The notes under the pieces: model-generated
The model's database searches: none
The model's input: the letters and a program-made list of their open reading frames with translations, nothing else
What the model was told of the DNA's origin: nothing
Source of the DNA: JAHOYW01 sp963664605
Lineage (GTDB): Bacteria; Verrucomicrobiota; Lentisphaeria; Victivallales; Victivallaceae
NCBI GenBank assembly: GCA_963664605.1
Contig: OY761536.1
Coordinates: 620,001 to 684,000 of the forward strand
Length of the DNA stretch: 64,000 bases
Direction of reading: 5' to 3'
Program-made: the position numbers and the translations under genes
Part shown: positions 17,710 through 26,280 of the stretch, one piece after another
How positions within the stretch are numbered: the stretch's first letter is position 1
Layout: each line of letters starts with the position of its first letter

Positions 17710-18322
17710 CGGTTATTTCAATTGTATCGCCGCGTTGAAGCGGCCCCACTCCTTCCGGGGTTCCGGTAAAAATCAGGTCCCCGGGCAATAATTTCCAGTA
17801 TTTTGATAATTCTTTTATCAGCCGGGCTATCGGGTAAATCATCAGGGCGCTGTTACCACTTTGCCTGAGCTTGCCGTTGACTGAACCGGAGAATCTTATA
17901 TTTTCCAAATCATATGCCGGATCAAACGGCGCGAATTCGCCAATTGGCGCACTTTGGTCGAAAGCCTTGCTTTTTTCCCATGACAGGCCTTTTTCACGCA
18001 GTTCGTTCTGCACATCACGCATGGTGAGATCAAATCCTGCCGCTATGCCGGCGATAAAGTTTTTCGCGTCTGCTTCATCGATAGGAACGCCTTCTTTGCC
18101 GATTAAAACAACCAGCTCCGTTTCAAAGTGCAGGTCATTGCAAAAAGCAGGATAAGCAACTATTTTTTCTTCAGGTGATACCAGGGAACTTGCCGGTTTC
18201 ATAAAGATAACTGGAGAATCAGGTATATCATTGTTTAGCTCTTCAATATGGGCGGCATAATTACGCCCAATACAGAAAACCCGCTGCGCCGTATAGTTTT
18301 TATTATCAACAGAAAATTCCAT
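17672..18322 (-). CDS. Fumarylacetoacetate hydrolase (FAH) family protein
   Basis: 216 residues, the short single-domain form. Family motifs: VFCIGRNYAAHIEEL, the metal-binding HFETELVVLIG (two Glu), FDLTMRDVQ (Asp) and FTGTPEGVGPL. These Mg/Mn enzymes cleave or isomerise acylpyruvates and 2-keto-3-deoxy sugar acids. In a sugar-degrading context a 2-keto-3-deoxy-uronate type substrate is plausible, but this is inference. Its ATG directly abuts the stop codon of the upstream SGNH gene on the same strand, so the two form an operon. Confidence 0.9.
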   Translation of the reverse strand: MEFSVDNKNYTAQRVFCIGRNYAAHIEELNNDIPDSPVIFMKPASSLVSPEEKIVAYPAFCNDLHFETELVVLIGKEGVPIDEADAKNFIAGIAAGFDLTMRDVQNELREKGLSWEKSKAFDQSAPIGEFAPFDPAYDLENIRFSGSVNGKLRQSGNSALMIYPIARLIKELSKYWKLLPGDLIFTGTPEGVGPLQRGDTIEITDPQGKSYSWEIR

Positions 18323-19402
18323 TTAGTTTAACCTTTTTTCTATTTCCGGCAGTAAATTTTCAGCCATCCGGTAAAAGCCCAAGTCTGTCGGGTGAACGCC
18401 GTCAACAGAGCATTCCCAAAAATCCTCTCCCTGGAAAAATTCAGCATCAATAAAATAAATATTTTTGTCTCCGGCATCCTGACAGCGTTTGACATTATCC
18501 ATTTCTATTTTTTTGCAGTTTTCACGATAGTCTTTAAGTTTTTTGCTAAACAGTTCTCTGGCATAAGCGACTTTAGATACGACCAGAATTGGGATTGCTG
18601 GATGTTTTTCACGCAGAATACGAATAAACTCTGGCAGCGTTTCAGCTAATCTTTCCTCAGATACACAGTTGGCTTCATAATCAAGAATGAACATTGCCGG
18701 ATCTTTAATATCAGTAATATGTTTTGCTACTTCCGGCTCACCTTTGCCGCTGCCTGAAAAAGCCAGATTGATAAAAGGACGGTTTAATTTACGGCTCAGG
18801 ATATTACTGTAGCACATTCCGGGACGTGAAGCACAGCCGCCATGAGCGATGGAGGTCCCGTAAACAATTATCGGACGCTCGTCGGAAAATGGAAACGGAG
18901 CGGTTAAAGAAGCGTCTTTATCCAAAGCAATAGAGAATTCCTCGACTCCATTGTATAAAGGAAAGTTTAAAGTGAAATCACGCATGACAGAGCTTTCCAG
19001 CTTTGGAAATTCATAGGTGAAAGCTTCTTCATCTACACCGCTGCGTGTAACTCCGTAGAAAAAGTTGTTGATATATAAATCAAAACCGCTGCTGCCAGTG
19101 TTGGGCATGTGGTCCATAGCGCCGCGATGTGGTAGTTTTACTTTGACGGCAATGCGACGGCTGTCGCTTCTGAATTTTATTTGTCCGCCTGCGGTGCAGT
19201 TGGATAAACTTTCCACTCCTTCCGGCAGAGCCGGTGTCGGTTTTAGCGGAAAGCGCCGGTAAACTTTATCTTTCTCAAACCAGTTGAACCCGATCAGTTT
19301 AAATGGTTCCTGGTTGGGATTCAGCCAGATAAGGCCATTCTCATCAACTGATTCAATAGTCATATTTTTGTCGATTTTCAAAACATCTATTTTGCCGCTC
19401 AT
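18323..19402 (-). CDS. SGNH hydrolase with N-terminal beta-sandwich
   Basis: 359 residues starting at ATG 19402, with AGGCGG eight bases upstream; a further in-frame ATG at 19438 has no ribosome site. Residues 1-170 form a beta-rich domain (GFNWFEKDKVYRRFP, GFDLYINNFFYGV) of the kind found in SGNH proteins of polysaccharide degraders. The catalytic half has YGTSIAHGGCASRPGM (Ser nucleophile), GSGKGEPEVA, DYEANC in place of GxND and DGVHPTDLGF with Asp and His. No signal peptide seen. Likely a carbohydrate esterase; it shares a transcript with the FAH gene, so the deacylated product may feed the same pathway. Confidence 0.85.
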   Translation of the reverse strand: MSGKIDVLKIDKNMTIESVDENGLIWLNPNQEPFKLIGFNWFEKDKVYRRFPLKPTPALPEGVESLSNCTAGGQIKFRSDSRRIAVKVKLPHRGAMDHMPNTGSSGFDLYINNFFYGVTRSGVDEEAFTYEFPKLESSVMRDFTLNFPLYNGVEEFSIALDKDASLTAPFPFSDERPIIVYGTSIAHGGCASRPGMCYSNILSRKLNRPFINLAFSGSGKGEPEVAKHITDIKDPAMFILDYEANCVSEERLAETLPEFIRILREKHPAIPILVVSKVAYARELFSKKLKDYRENCKKIEMDNVKRCQDAGDKNIYFIDAEFFQGEDFWECSVDGVHPTDLGFYRMAENLLPEIEKRLN

Positions 19403-19559
19403 TGTAAAAATCCGCCTTTTTTTGTTAGCAAGTTTCATTTATTATAAGCTTTACTGCTGACTAATCAACAAGTTTTTCTCCTAAAAACTGAATTTTATTT
19501 GAAACCTATAGTCCAATAGCTATCTTAACCCTTAAAACTTAACCCCTAATTTTTTTATT

Positions 19560-20402
19560 ATGGAAAATCTTGATATTATTTTAACCGCCGCCGCTGGTGC
19601 GGCAATTGTTGTTGGAATTATCCTGGCGATGTACTTGAAACGACGGCATCGCGAAAGCCTTATGCGGGAACATTTTCCCCCGGAGTATTTCGAAATACTG
19701 GAAAAACACGTAGCCTTATATTCAATCCTCCCTGAAAATTTGAAAAAGGAACTTCAGGGACGCATCATGATATTTCTCGATGAAAAGGAATTCGAAGGCT
19801 GCGGCGGGCTGGAAATAACGAAACGCATTAAAGTTACGGTTGCCGCTTTAGCCTGTATGCTTCTGCTGAATAAGGATTTTGACTATTATCCAAGCTTGAA
19901 CTCAATATTAGTTTATCCCGACGCCTATGTCGCGTCCGATTCCAGATCAAGCCTCGGTGGCGTCCTTGTTGTCGAAAAAGAAAGTGCGCGTTTGGGAGAA
20001 TCGTGGACGCATGGTAACCTTGTACTTTCATGGCGGCAGATAGAAAACGAGTCCGGAGACATACACCGTCATCAAAATGTCATTCTTCATGAGTTTGCAC
20101 ACCAGCTTGACCAGTTGGACGGCTATGCTGATGGTACGCCGCCATTGCCCAACCGTGGTATTTATCCTGAATGGCGTGATGTCATGACTCGTGAATACAA
20201 TCATCTTTGCGCAGAGGCGGAGCACGCCGTTAAGGATGTAATCGACTGGTATGGCGCGACCAATCCGGCTGAATTTTTTGCTGTGACGACGGAAAGCTTT
20301 TTCTGTAATCCGCTGGCATTGAAAAAAGCCCATGAAAAGTTATATGAACTATTCATGGACTTCTATCAATTAGATCCCGCCGAATGGCGGGGCAGGGGCT
20401 AA
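19560..20402 (+). CDS. mtfA: MtfA-type zinc peptidase (M90)
   Basis: 280 residues. N-terminal membrane helix (about 7-24), then the conserved MtfA core: ARLGESWTHGNLVLSWRQIE and the zinc site HEFAHQLDQLDG with H177, E178 and H181, and AEFFAVTTESFF carrying the third ligand Glu. In enterobacteria MtfA binds the repressor Mlc and has weak aminopeptidase activity; here there is no Mlc in view, so only the peptidase family assignment is safe. The N-terminal helix differs from the soluble E. coli protein. No Shine-Dalgarno. The gene overlaps the convergent DUF4838 gene by four bases (CTAA). Confidence 0.9.
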   Translation: MENLDIILTAAAGAAIVVGIILAMYLKRRHRESLMREHFPPEYFEILEKHVALYSILPENLKKELQGRIMIFLDEKEFEGCGGLEITKRIKVTVAALACMLLLNKDFDYYPSLNSILVYPDAYVASDSRSSLGGVLVVEKESARLGESWTHGNLVLSWRQIENESGDIHRHQNVILHEFAHQLDQLDGYADGTPPLPNRGIYPEWRDVMTREYNHLCAEAEHAVKDVIDWYGATNPAEFFAVTTESFFCNPLALKKAHEKLYELFMDFYQLDPAEWRGRG

Positions 20403-22918
20403 TCGGAATCTACAGACAGTAACTTTGCCGGATCCGGGGAAACAAAGCCTGACATCCCTTTGCCGGAAATAGATACGAAAACATCATCCAGAAATCCTTT
20501 TTCTGCTTTGACTATTTTGTATTTCCAGAAACCGGAAGTCGGATTTTCTACTGTTTTAGTATCGACAGTGACCGCAACTGTCGAAAGCGTTGCAACAAGT
20601 TTTCCGCTTGGGCCGTAAAGTTCTCCTTTAGCGGTTTCGCCTCCGGTTTTTGAGCCAGGATTGCTGCTGGAATTCATCACAATAGAGAAATCCTTTACCT
20701 TGTCGCCAACGTAAAAATATAAAGGAGTTGTTTTGCCGAGAAAATGCAGTCCACGGCTGTGTTTTTTATTTTTTCCAGCAAAAAAGGCGTAGGGAACATT
20801 TGAAAACTTCAGAGAATAGGAGCTGGATCTTGTTTGGATAAACATATGATAAATTTCGCCATTATTGCCGTTGAACCTGATTTCTTCATCTTTCGCGATA
20901 ACTCCAGAAATGATTTTTTTCCCTGTTGAATTAACAACTAGATAATTTATCATATTACCGCGAATTTTTACTTTGCTGAAATCAATTTTAATAATATTAT
21001 CATTTCTGGCTTGAATAACTATTTTAACTCCGTCTCTCAGGTAATATTGTTTTAACTTTTCAGCGTTCCCGGGTTTCTTGTACGGCCGGACAGAAACATT
21101 AGGAAGATTTTTAACCATTAAACTGTCTCCGCCGCCAAGCTTTGGGAGATAAAATGCTTTTTGTTTTGCTTTTGAAAATGCTGTAAAAGCTTTATCAGTC
21201 ATGTCTAATTTTGAAATATTGTCTTTATTTACCAAGCCGTAAGCTTTGAATAAATGATACATTACCTTCAAATTATCACCAAGCATCTCAAGCCGTCGTC
21301 TTTGCGCTCCTTTTACGTTACTGCCCAGGGCTGCAAAATATAGAGATTCTATTTCTTTGAGATTTGCAGCATAGACGTTTTTGAGAATATCTTTGGTGAG
21401 AGTATATGCGTCATGGTGTTTGAGATAATAGGACTTCATACCAGAATCGATAAGCTCATACATTTTCCTGATATCTGAAGCTCCGGTTCCGTAACATTTT
21501 GCGTAATATTCTTTAAGATGTTTATCGACGTTAAGATTGGCGTTCCACATCATTTTAGCCAGAAGATAATTGTATAGTACGGAATGCCCCCATTCTGAAT
21601 CGCCATAAATATACAAGGCTTTGACTTTAAACTTTTTAAGAGCCGGAAGCATTTTCTTTAACTGTTCAACACCGGGCGCAAGCGGCGCGCCGTTATTGGG
21701 GGAACTGTGTATCGGAAGATCATAATAAGCAATATTTTGAGTCATCGAACTCCAACTGCGCATAATATGATCCCATTTTTCCTGAACATCAGGACGGAAA
21801 AAAGTGTAACCGTAGGTAATACTTGACGCGACCACAAGGAAAAGATTGGGAGCCAGTTTTATAGACTTATCTTTAGGCGGGTACAGGTAATCCGCATAAA
21901 TATATCCACACATGTATTTATCCGGATATTTTTTGTAAACAATTTTTGCCACAGCATTATAATACAAGAGTATCCGCCTGGTGAATTTTCCGTTAATATC
22001 GGCATCTGGTTCATCCTGCGCTATACAGTTCGGGCATTGACAATATCCGGCGGAATCGGTTGGCGAAAGCGAATAGCCTTTTTGCAACGGGTTCTGGTTA
22101 AAAAATTTGATTGCTGCTTGAGCATGGAAATTGATTGCGCCGGGACTGGATGTGCATATCTTATAACGGTCGCCAACCGGCATCATGCGTTTCCCGTTCA
22201 GCATGGAAAAGTATTCCGGATGCTTCTTATAAACATCGCTGGTGAATATTCTCTGCCAGACATGATAATGTATCAAGGACATCTGATAGGCCTGCCGGTT
22301 TATTTTCTGGCGCAGTAGCCATTGCTCTATCATTTTTCCGTGTAATTTCCTGTCTTTGGCAAGGTAGGGAATATAACGCCACCTGAAACTTGGGTTTTCT
22401 GTCAGTATACCGTTTTTTACAATAATATTTGATTTAGGAGTGTAGTATTCTCCGGTTTTTCCGGGCATGAACCAGCGTACTCCAAGATATTTTTCAATAA
22501 AAGTATAAACCCCGAACAGAGTTCCTTTACTGAAACCGCACTTGGTGGAAGTTGCACCATCTTGGGTATCGCGTCCAAAGATATAAATGCTGCCGTTTTT
22601 TGCAGCGATAGTGTAGCCGTCGGCTTTTACATTATTTAGATTCAAACCGGCTTGAACCGCTAGTTTGTTATATCCTAGCGAGATGTAATTTTTTGCCGGT
22701 ACATTGCTTACGATTTTTGTTTCTGCGCCTGAAACCTTCCTGATATAGTTTTTAAGCTCTCTTGCTGCAGATATAACTGATGACGGCGCTGTCTTGTCAT
22801 GGTATATGACCATGGATGTTGTTTTATCCTTGACGACATCAATAGCGAAGCAAGAAAAGCTGTAAAAACAGGATGAAAATATAACGGCGAGTCCAATCGC
22901 CCGGTTAAGCTTTAACAT
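20399..22918 (-). CDS. Secreted DUF4838 protein, cassette A
   Basis: 839 residues with an N-terminal signal peptide (MLKLNRAIGLAVIFSSC...SCFA); start at 22918 behind AGGAG. An N-terminal alpha/beta domain like that preceding GH67/GH20 catalytic domains (TAPSSVISAARELKNYI, GVYTFIEKYLGVRWFMPG) leads into DUF4838 (PF16126), with a C-x-C-x2-C motif at C293, C295 and C298 (YCQCPNC). The last 200 residues are a separate beta-rich part. DUF4838 proteins are found in glycan-degradation loci and look like glycoside hydrolases related to alpha-glucuronidases, but activity is not established. It is the third gene of the LacI, pseudopilin, DUF4838 set and would be exported to the periplasm or beyond. Confidence 0.85.
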   Translation of the reverse strand: MLKLNRAIGLAVIFSSCFYSFSCFAIDVVKDKTTSMVIYHDKTAPSSVISAARELKNYIRKVSGAETKIVSNVPAKNYISLGYNKLAVQAGLNLNNVKADGYTIAAKNGSIYIFGRDTQDGATSTKCGFSKGTLFGVYTFIEKYLGVRWFMPGKTGEYYTPKSNIIVKNGILTENPSFRWRYIPYLAKDRKLHGKMIEQWLLRQKINRQAYQMSLIHYHVWQRIFTSDVYKKHPEYFSMLNGKRMMPVGDRYKICTSSPGAINFHAQAAIKFFNQNPLQKGYSLSPTDSAGYCQCPNCIAQDEPDADINGKFTRRILLYYNAVAKIVYKKYPDKYMCGYIYADYLYPPKDKSIKLAPNLFLVVASSITYGYTFFRPDVQEKWDHIMRSWSSMTQNIAYYDLPIHSSPNNGAPLAPGVEQLKKMLPALKKFKVKALYIYGDSEWGHSVLYNYLLAKMMWNANLNVDKHLKEYYAKCYGTGASDIRKMYELIDSGMKSYYLKHHDAYTLTKDILKNVYAANLKEIESLYFAALGSNVKGAQRRRLEMLGDNLKVMYHLFKAYGLVNKDNISKLDMTDKAFTAFSKAKQKAFYLPKLGGGDSLMVKNLPNVSVRPYKKPGNAEKLKQYYLRDGVKIVIQARNDNIIKIDFSKVKIRGNMINYLVVNSTGKKIISGVIAKDEEIRFNGNNGEIYHMFIQTRSSSYSLKFSNVPYAFFAGKNKKHSRGLHFLGKTTPLYFYVGDKVKDFSIVMNSSSNPGSKTGGETAKGELYGPSGKLVATLSTVAVTVDTKTVENPTSGFWKYKIVKAEKGFLDDVFVSISGKGMSGFVSPDPAKLLSVDSD

Positions 22919-22972
22919 AAAATCTCCTAAAGGTTGCAAAGTATTCTTTTTATAGATTTTTATTTTACAATA

Positions 22973-23656
22973 TTACCAGGGGCTGCCGTTATAGTTCGGA
23001 TTGCCGTACCAGAAAGTTTTTGCTTCAGGCGATGTGCTGCTGTGAGGATGCTGCATTCCCCAGGCAATATCATGGTTCTCAGCATGAGAATCAAGCATCA
23101 GTATATTCACTCTGTTTAAGTGACGATATTTGAATGTACGTTCTGCACGGACGGGGGATGGCTCAGAATATAATACGTCAGAAGGGGTGAAGTTTGTAGT
23201 AAACTGTTTATCCGCAAGTAGCAATGTCTGAGAAGTGGATGGGAAACGAATGATTCTTGGATATAAATCATAATTTGGAACCCAGCTTCCGGCGAACTTC
23301 AAATTCAAACGGGAATTTTGTCCGTAATTTGTATAGCGGTGCCCGGTTTGCTCCATTTCCTGCCAATCTGCTTCGCATTGGAAAATTGCTTGGGGCAGGT
23401 CATATTCACTTTTCAATCTATAATTCCACATCTGAGAATTAGAAGTGGTTCCGGACACTGGCGGTATATAACTTGAGTAATCACTCATATACAGCATATA
23501 CCCCTGTCCGATTTGTTTTAAATTGTTTATGCATGCTATAGATTTTGCTTTTTCCCGTGCTTTGCCGAGAGCGGGAAGAAGCATTGAAGCGAGGATTGCT
23601 ATGATAGCTATCACGACGAGGAGTTCAATAAGTGTGAAAATTTTTCGAGCTTTCAT
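22973..23656 (-). CDS. Pseudopilin with H-X9-D domain, cassette A
   Basis: 227 residues. A six-residue leader (MKARKI) is followed by FTLIELLVVIAIIAILASM, the class III signal helix with Glu at +5. The residue before the cleavage site is Ile, not the canonical Gly. The C-terminal domain contains RHLNRVNILMLDSH, the H-X9-D(S) motif of the prepilin processing-associated family. AGAAGGAA precedes the ATG. It would be inserted into the inner membrane and possibly built into a type II secretion pseudopilus. Its place between a LacI regulator and a secreted glycan protein suggests a substrate-linked role. 40 bases after LacI and 54 before DUF4838, one operon. Confidence 0.9.
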   Translation of the reverse strand: MKARKIFTLIELLVVIAIIAILASMLLPALGKAREKAKSIACINNLKQIGQGYMLYMSDYSSYIPPVSGTTSNSQMWNYRLKSEYDLPQAIFQCEADWQEMEQTGHRYTNYGQNSRLNLKFAGSWVPNYDLYPRIIRFPSTSQTLLLADKQFTTNFTPSDVLYSEPSPVRAERTFKYRHLNRVNILMLDSHAENHDIAWGMQHPHSSTSPEAKTFWYGNPNYNGSPW

Positions 23657-23696
23657 AATTCTTTTCCTTCTTTTGTTAATTGATTTAATAAAATTA

Positions 23697-24725
23697 TTAT
23701 CCCGCTGATTTGCGGTGAATAAACTTCATTTCCAGTTTTTTGCTTTGCGGCTCTAAATTCGGGTTTTTAATTCTATCCAGCAGCATTTCTGTGATAGTTT
23801 TTGCTGCTGTCTGATTGCGCCGGTCAACACTTGCCAGCGAAGGTCTGAAATAAGCAGCCATGCCGCTGTTATTATATCCTGAAACCGCAATGTCTTCCGG
23901 CACTTTATAGCCGGAGTTATATAGATAATTGATAACGGCTGCCGCGGCTTCATCCGTGCTGCAGATTAGAGCGTCAAAAGGTATTCCTCCCTTAAGTTTC
24001 TTTTCCAGCGTATCAACGAAACAATCCCATCTTATTGTACCGGAGTCATTACCGGTGTTGTCTGCTCTTACGTGGATTATAGAATTTTCGGAATATGTTA
24101 AATTATGAAGTTTTATTTGTTCACCGAAAGCATGTTCACGGTTTGTGTCAGTTGTTGAGAGAAGCGCTATCTGTTTCCGTCCGGTTGTTACAAAATGGTC
24201 TACTATGTCCCGTATTGCCTGCGTACGGTCAAGAATGAGATTATCAAACTGATTTTCCGTTGTTTCAGGAGTGACAACTACGACGTTTTGAATTTCACGC
24301 AGTAAATTTAAAATCTCTTTATTTTGGAGTAATTTTTCATCAAGTTGAATTATAAGGCCGTCGACGTTACGGCTGCGAAAATCCATGAGGCATTGTTTGA
24401 TGATCTTGGAATCAGACAAGCTGTCGGCTACATGGCAGGCATAACCTTTGTGCATTAAACGAATTGAAATATTACGAACCAGGCCAAGAGAATCATGCGG
24501 GCCGCTAAGGCTCCACAGCAAACCAATACTGTTCGTTTTGCCGCTGCGCAGACTTTGTGCCATGATATTAGGACGATAACCAAGCTTTGAAGCAGATTTT
24601 CTGACAATTTCACGCTTGGCTAAAGAAACTTTCCCTTCTGCTGAACTGTTGAGAGCGTAGGCAACAGTACTCTTTGATAAACCACAGTCACGGGCAACAT
24701 CCATAATTGTTACATTTTTTCTCAT
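23697..24725 (-). CDS. LacI-family transcriptional regulator, cassette A
   Basis: 342 residues from ATG 24725 (MRKNVTIMDVARDCG); an in-frame ATG 15 bases upstream is less family-like. The helix-turn-helix reads TIMDVARDCGLSKSTVAYALN and the hinge region LGYRPNIMAQSLRSG. The rest is a periplasmic-binding-type sugar sensor ending in FIHRKSAG, almost the same ending as the LacI of cassette C (FIPRKSAG), so the two are paralogues. Two palindromic operators sit directly upstream and indicate autoregulation and control of the pseudopilin and DUF4838 genes. Ligand probably a sugar released from the target glycan. Confidence 0.93.
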   Translation of the reverse strand: MRKNVTIMDVARDCGLSKSTVAYALNSSAEGKVSLAKREIVRKSASKLGYRPNIMAQSLRSGKTNSIGLLWSLSGPHDSLGLVRNISIRLMHKGYACHVADSLSDSKIIKQCLMDFRSRNVDGLIIQLDEKLLQNKEILNLLREIQNVVVVTPETTENQFDNLILDRTQAIRDIVDHFVTTGRKQIALLSTTDTNREHAFGEQIKLHNLTYSENSIIHVRADNTGNDSGTIRWDCFVDTLEKKLKGGIPFDALICSTDEAAAAVINYLYNSGYKVPEDIAVSGYNNSGMAAYFRPSLASVDRRNQTAAKTITEMLLDRIKNPNLEPQSKKLEMKFIHRKSAG

Positions 24726-24754
24726 ATAGACAAAAACCATTTTGATTTAAACAA

Positions 24755-24770
24755 CTAGGAACGTTCCTAG
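24755..24770. promoter_or_regulatory. LacI operator, cassette A, proximal
   Basis: CTAGGAACGTTCCTAG is a perfect 16-bp palindrome with the central CG typical of LacI operators, 29 bases upstream of the LacI start. Its core GGAACGTTCC recurs at 24791. Confidence 0.8.
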
Positions 24771-24790
24771 TATCTATTTTAATTATAATA

Positions 24791-24802
24791 TGGAACGTTC
24801 CA
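24791..24802. promoter_or_regulatory. LacI operator, cassette A, distal
   Basis: TGGAACGTTCCA is a perfect 12-bp palindrome sharing GGAACGTTCC with the site at 24755. The two centres are 34 bp apart, about three helical turns, so two repressor dimers could sit on the same DNA face. Confidence 0.75.
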
Positions 24803-24944
24803 AATGTCAAGTCTGTTTTCAGATGAAAGAATAAAAAAATGTATTTTCAGCTCATAATTTCCTTATTTTCATAAGAATCTCTTGTTTTATTTACCGCAAG
24901 ATAATATATTCATTTAAAAATTATCAAAAAAACAAGTAGAAGCA

Positions 24945-26159
24945 ATGAATAAATCTATAGTCAGTATTTGTCGTGCCGCTAATTACGAACCGGATCATAT
25001 TCGGGAGGCCGTGTCAGAATGTATTAAAATGCTGGGAGGCATTAAAAAATTCATTTCGCCCGGACAAAAGGTTCTCCTGAAACCCAATATGCTTGGAGCT
25101 TTTGAGCCGGAAAAAGCGGTCACTACCCACCCGGAAATAGTCAAGGCTGTTGCGAAAATGGTTATTGCTGCCGGCGCTGAATGTTTTATTGGCGACAGTC
25201 CCGGTATAGGGACGTTTAAGTCAGTATGCCAGATTACCGGCATAGATGAGGCGGCAAAGGCAGCCGGGGCTGAATTACGGGAACTTGATGATCCCGGTGA
25301 GTTCATTAAGGCTGATAATAAAGTCGGGCGCAAGCTGCCGTTGTCATCGTTTCTCAAAAATATTGATGTGATTATTTCTTTGCCTAAACTGAAAACCCAT
25401 GCTCAAATGGGCTTTACCGGGGCATTAAAAAATCAGTACGGACTTATTCCGGGCTCTCTGAAAGCGGAGTATCATTACCGCATGAAAACCCGTGAATGGC
25501 TGGCGGAATTTATCGTTGACATTAATTGTGCCGCGCCTGTAAAACTTGCAATCATGGATGCGGTTATCGGCATGGAGGGAGAAGGCCCTAGCGGTGGCGA
25601 TCCCCGTGCGATCGGCTGCATAATAGCTTCCGCTGACCTGACAGCTCTGGATGCGGTTGCATGCCGGATGATTGGTATCGATGCCGCTAACAATCCGATT
25701 CTGCATGCGTCTGAAGAACGCGGTTTTGGAGCTGTTGACCCGGAAAAAATAGAAATTATTGGTCTTGATGCCGATGAATTATACATTGATGATTTTAAGA
25801 TTATTAATGATAATATCAACATTTTAAGGTTATTGCCGCTTCCTGGAACAGTGATAGAATGGCTGCGTCAGCATTGGAAGGCATATCCGGAGATAAACCC
25901 TGAAAAATGCATTAAGTGTATGAACTGTCATAACGGCTGCCCTCTGGAACCTCCAGCTATTAACCCTGATAAATCCTGGAAGGTGGATAAATCAGCCTGC
26001 ATAAAGTGTTACTGCTGCCATGAATTTTGCCCGGTCAAAGCTGTAAAACTTGATACGACATGGTTTGAACGGCATGTTAACCTTGAACGAATCACTGTAT
26101 TTCTGGGTAGAGCGCTTTCCCTGAAAAACATCTTTAAAAGGAAAAAAAGATCAAGATAA
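24945..26159 (+). CDS. DUF362 protein with two C-terminal 4Fe-4S motifs
   Basis: 404 residues. Residues 1-300 match DUF362 (PF04015): VLLKPNMLG, THPEIVKAVAKMV, GDSPGIG, LPKLKTHAQMGFTGALKNQYG, GPSGGDPRAIG. The C-terminus is a bacterial ferredoxin pair, CIKCMNCHNGCPLEPP and CIKCYCCHEFCPVKAVKL, eight cysteines for two [4Fe-4S] clusters. These cytoplasmic proteins are thought to pass electrons or help metal-centre assembly in anaerobes; the exact reaction is unknown. It is divergent from cassette A and sits 121 bases before cassette B, without evident connection to either. Confidence 0.87.
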   Translation: MNKSIVSICRAANYEPDHIREAVSECIKMLGGIKKFISPGQKVLLKPNMLGAFEPEKAVTTHPEIVKAVAKMVIAAGAECFIGDSPGIGTFKSVCQITGIDEAAKAAGAELRELDDPGEFIKADNKVGRKLPLSSFLKNIDVIISLPKLKTHAQMGFTGALKNQYGLIPGSLKAEYHYRMKTREWLAEFIVDINCAAPVKLAIMDAVIGMEGEGPSGGDPRAIGCIIASADLTALDAVACRMIGIDAANNPILHASEERGFGAVDPEKIEIIGLDADELYIDDFKIINDNINILRLLPLPGTVIEWLRQHWKAYPEINPEKCIKCMNCHNGCPLEPPAINPDKSWKVDKSACIKCYCCHEFCPVKAVKLDTTWFERHVNLERITVFLGRALSLKNIFKRKKRSR

Positions 26160-26204
26160 CTCGTTTTCCAGACTTATATTTTTAATAAAATTATAAACAA
26201 GCTA

Positions 26205-26233
26205 TTGACAAAATATCAAAAGACATCTATAAT
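26205..26233 (+). promoter_or_regulatory. Consensus sigma-70 promoter of cassette B
   Basis: TTGACA at 26205-26210 and TATAAT at 26228-26233 with exactly 17 bp between: a full consensus match. The GntR start is 47 bases downstream of the -10. A 17-bp element also found at 53904 overlaps the start-site region. Confidence 0.8.
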
Positions 26234-26238
26234 TATAG

Positions 26239-26255
26239 AGGACTAGTTGACTTTA
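26239..26255. repeat. 17-bp shared element, copy 1
   Basis: AGGACTAGTTGACTTTA differs in one base from AGGACAAGTTGACTTTA at 53904-53920. It covers the expected transcription start of the cassette B promoter, a typical operator position. Confidence 0.4.
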
Positions 26256-26280
26256 GAATAAAATATGGAAACAATAATTT

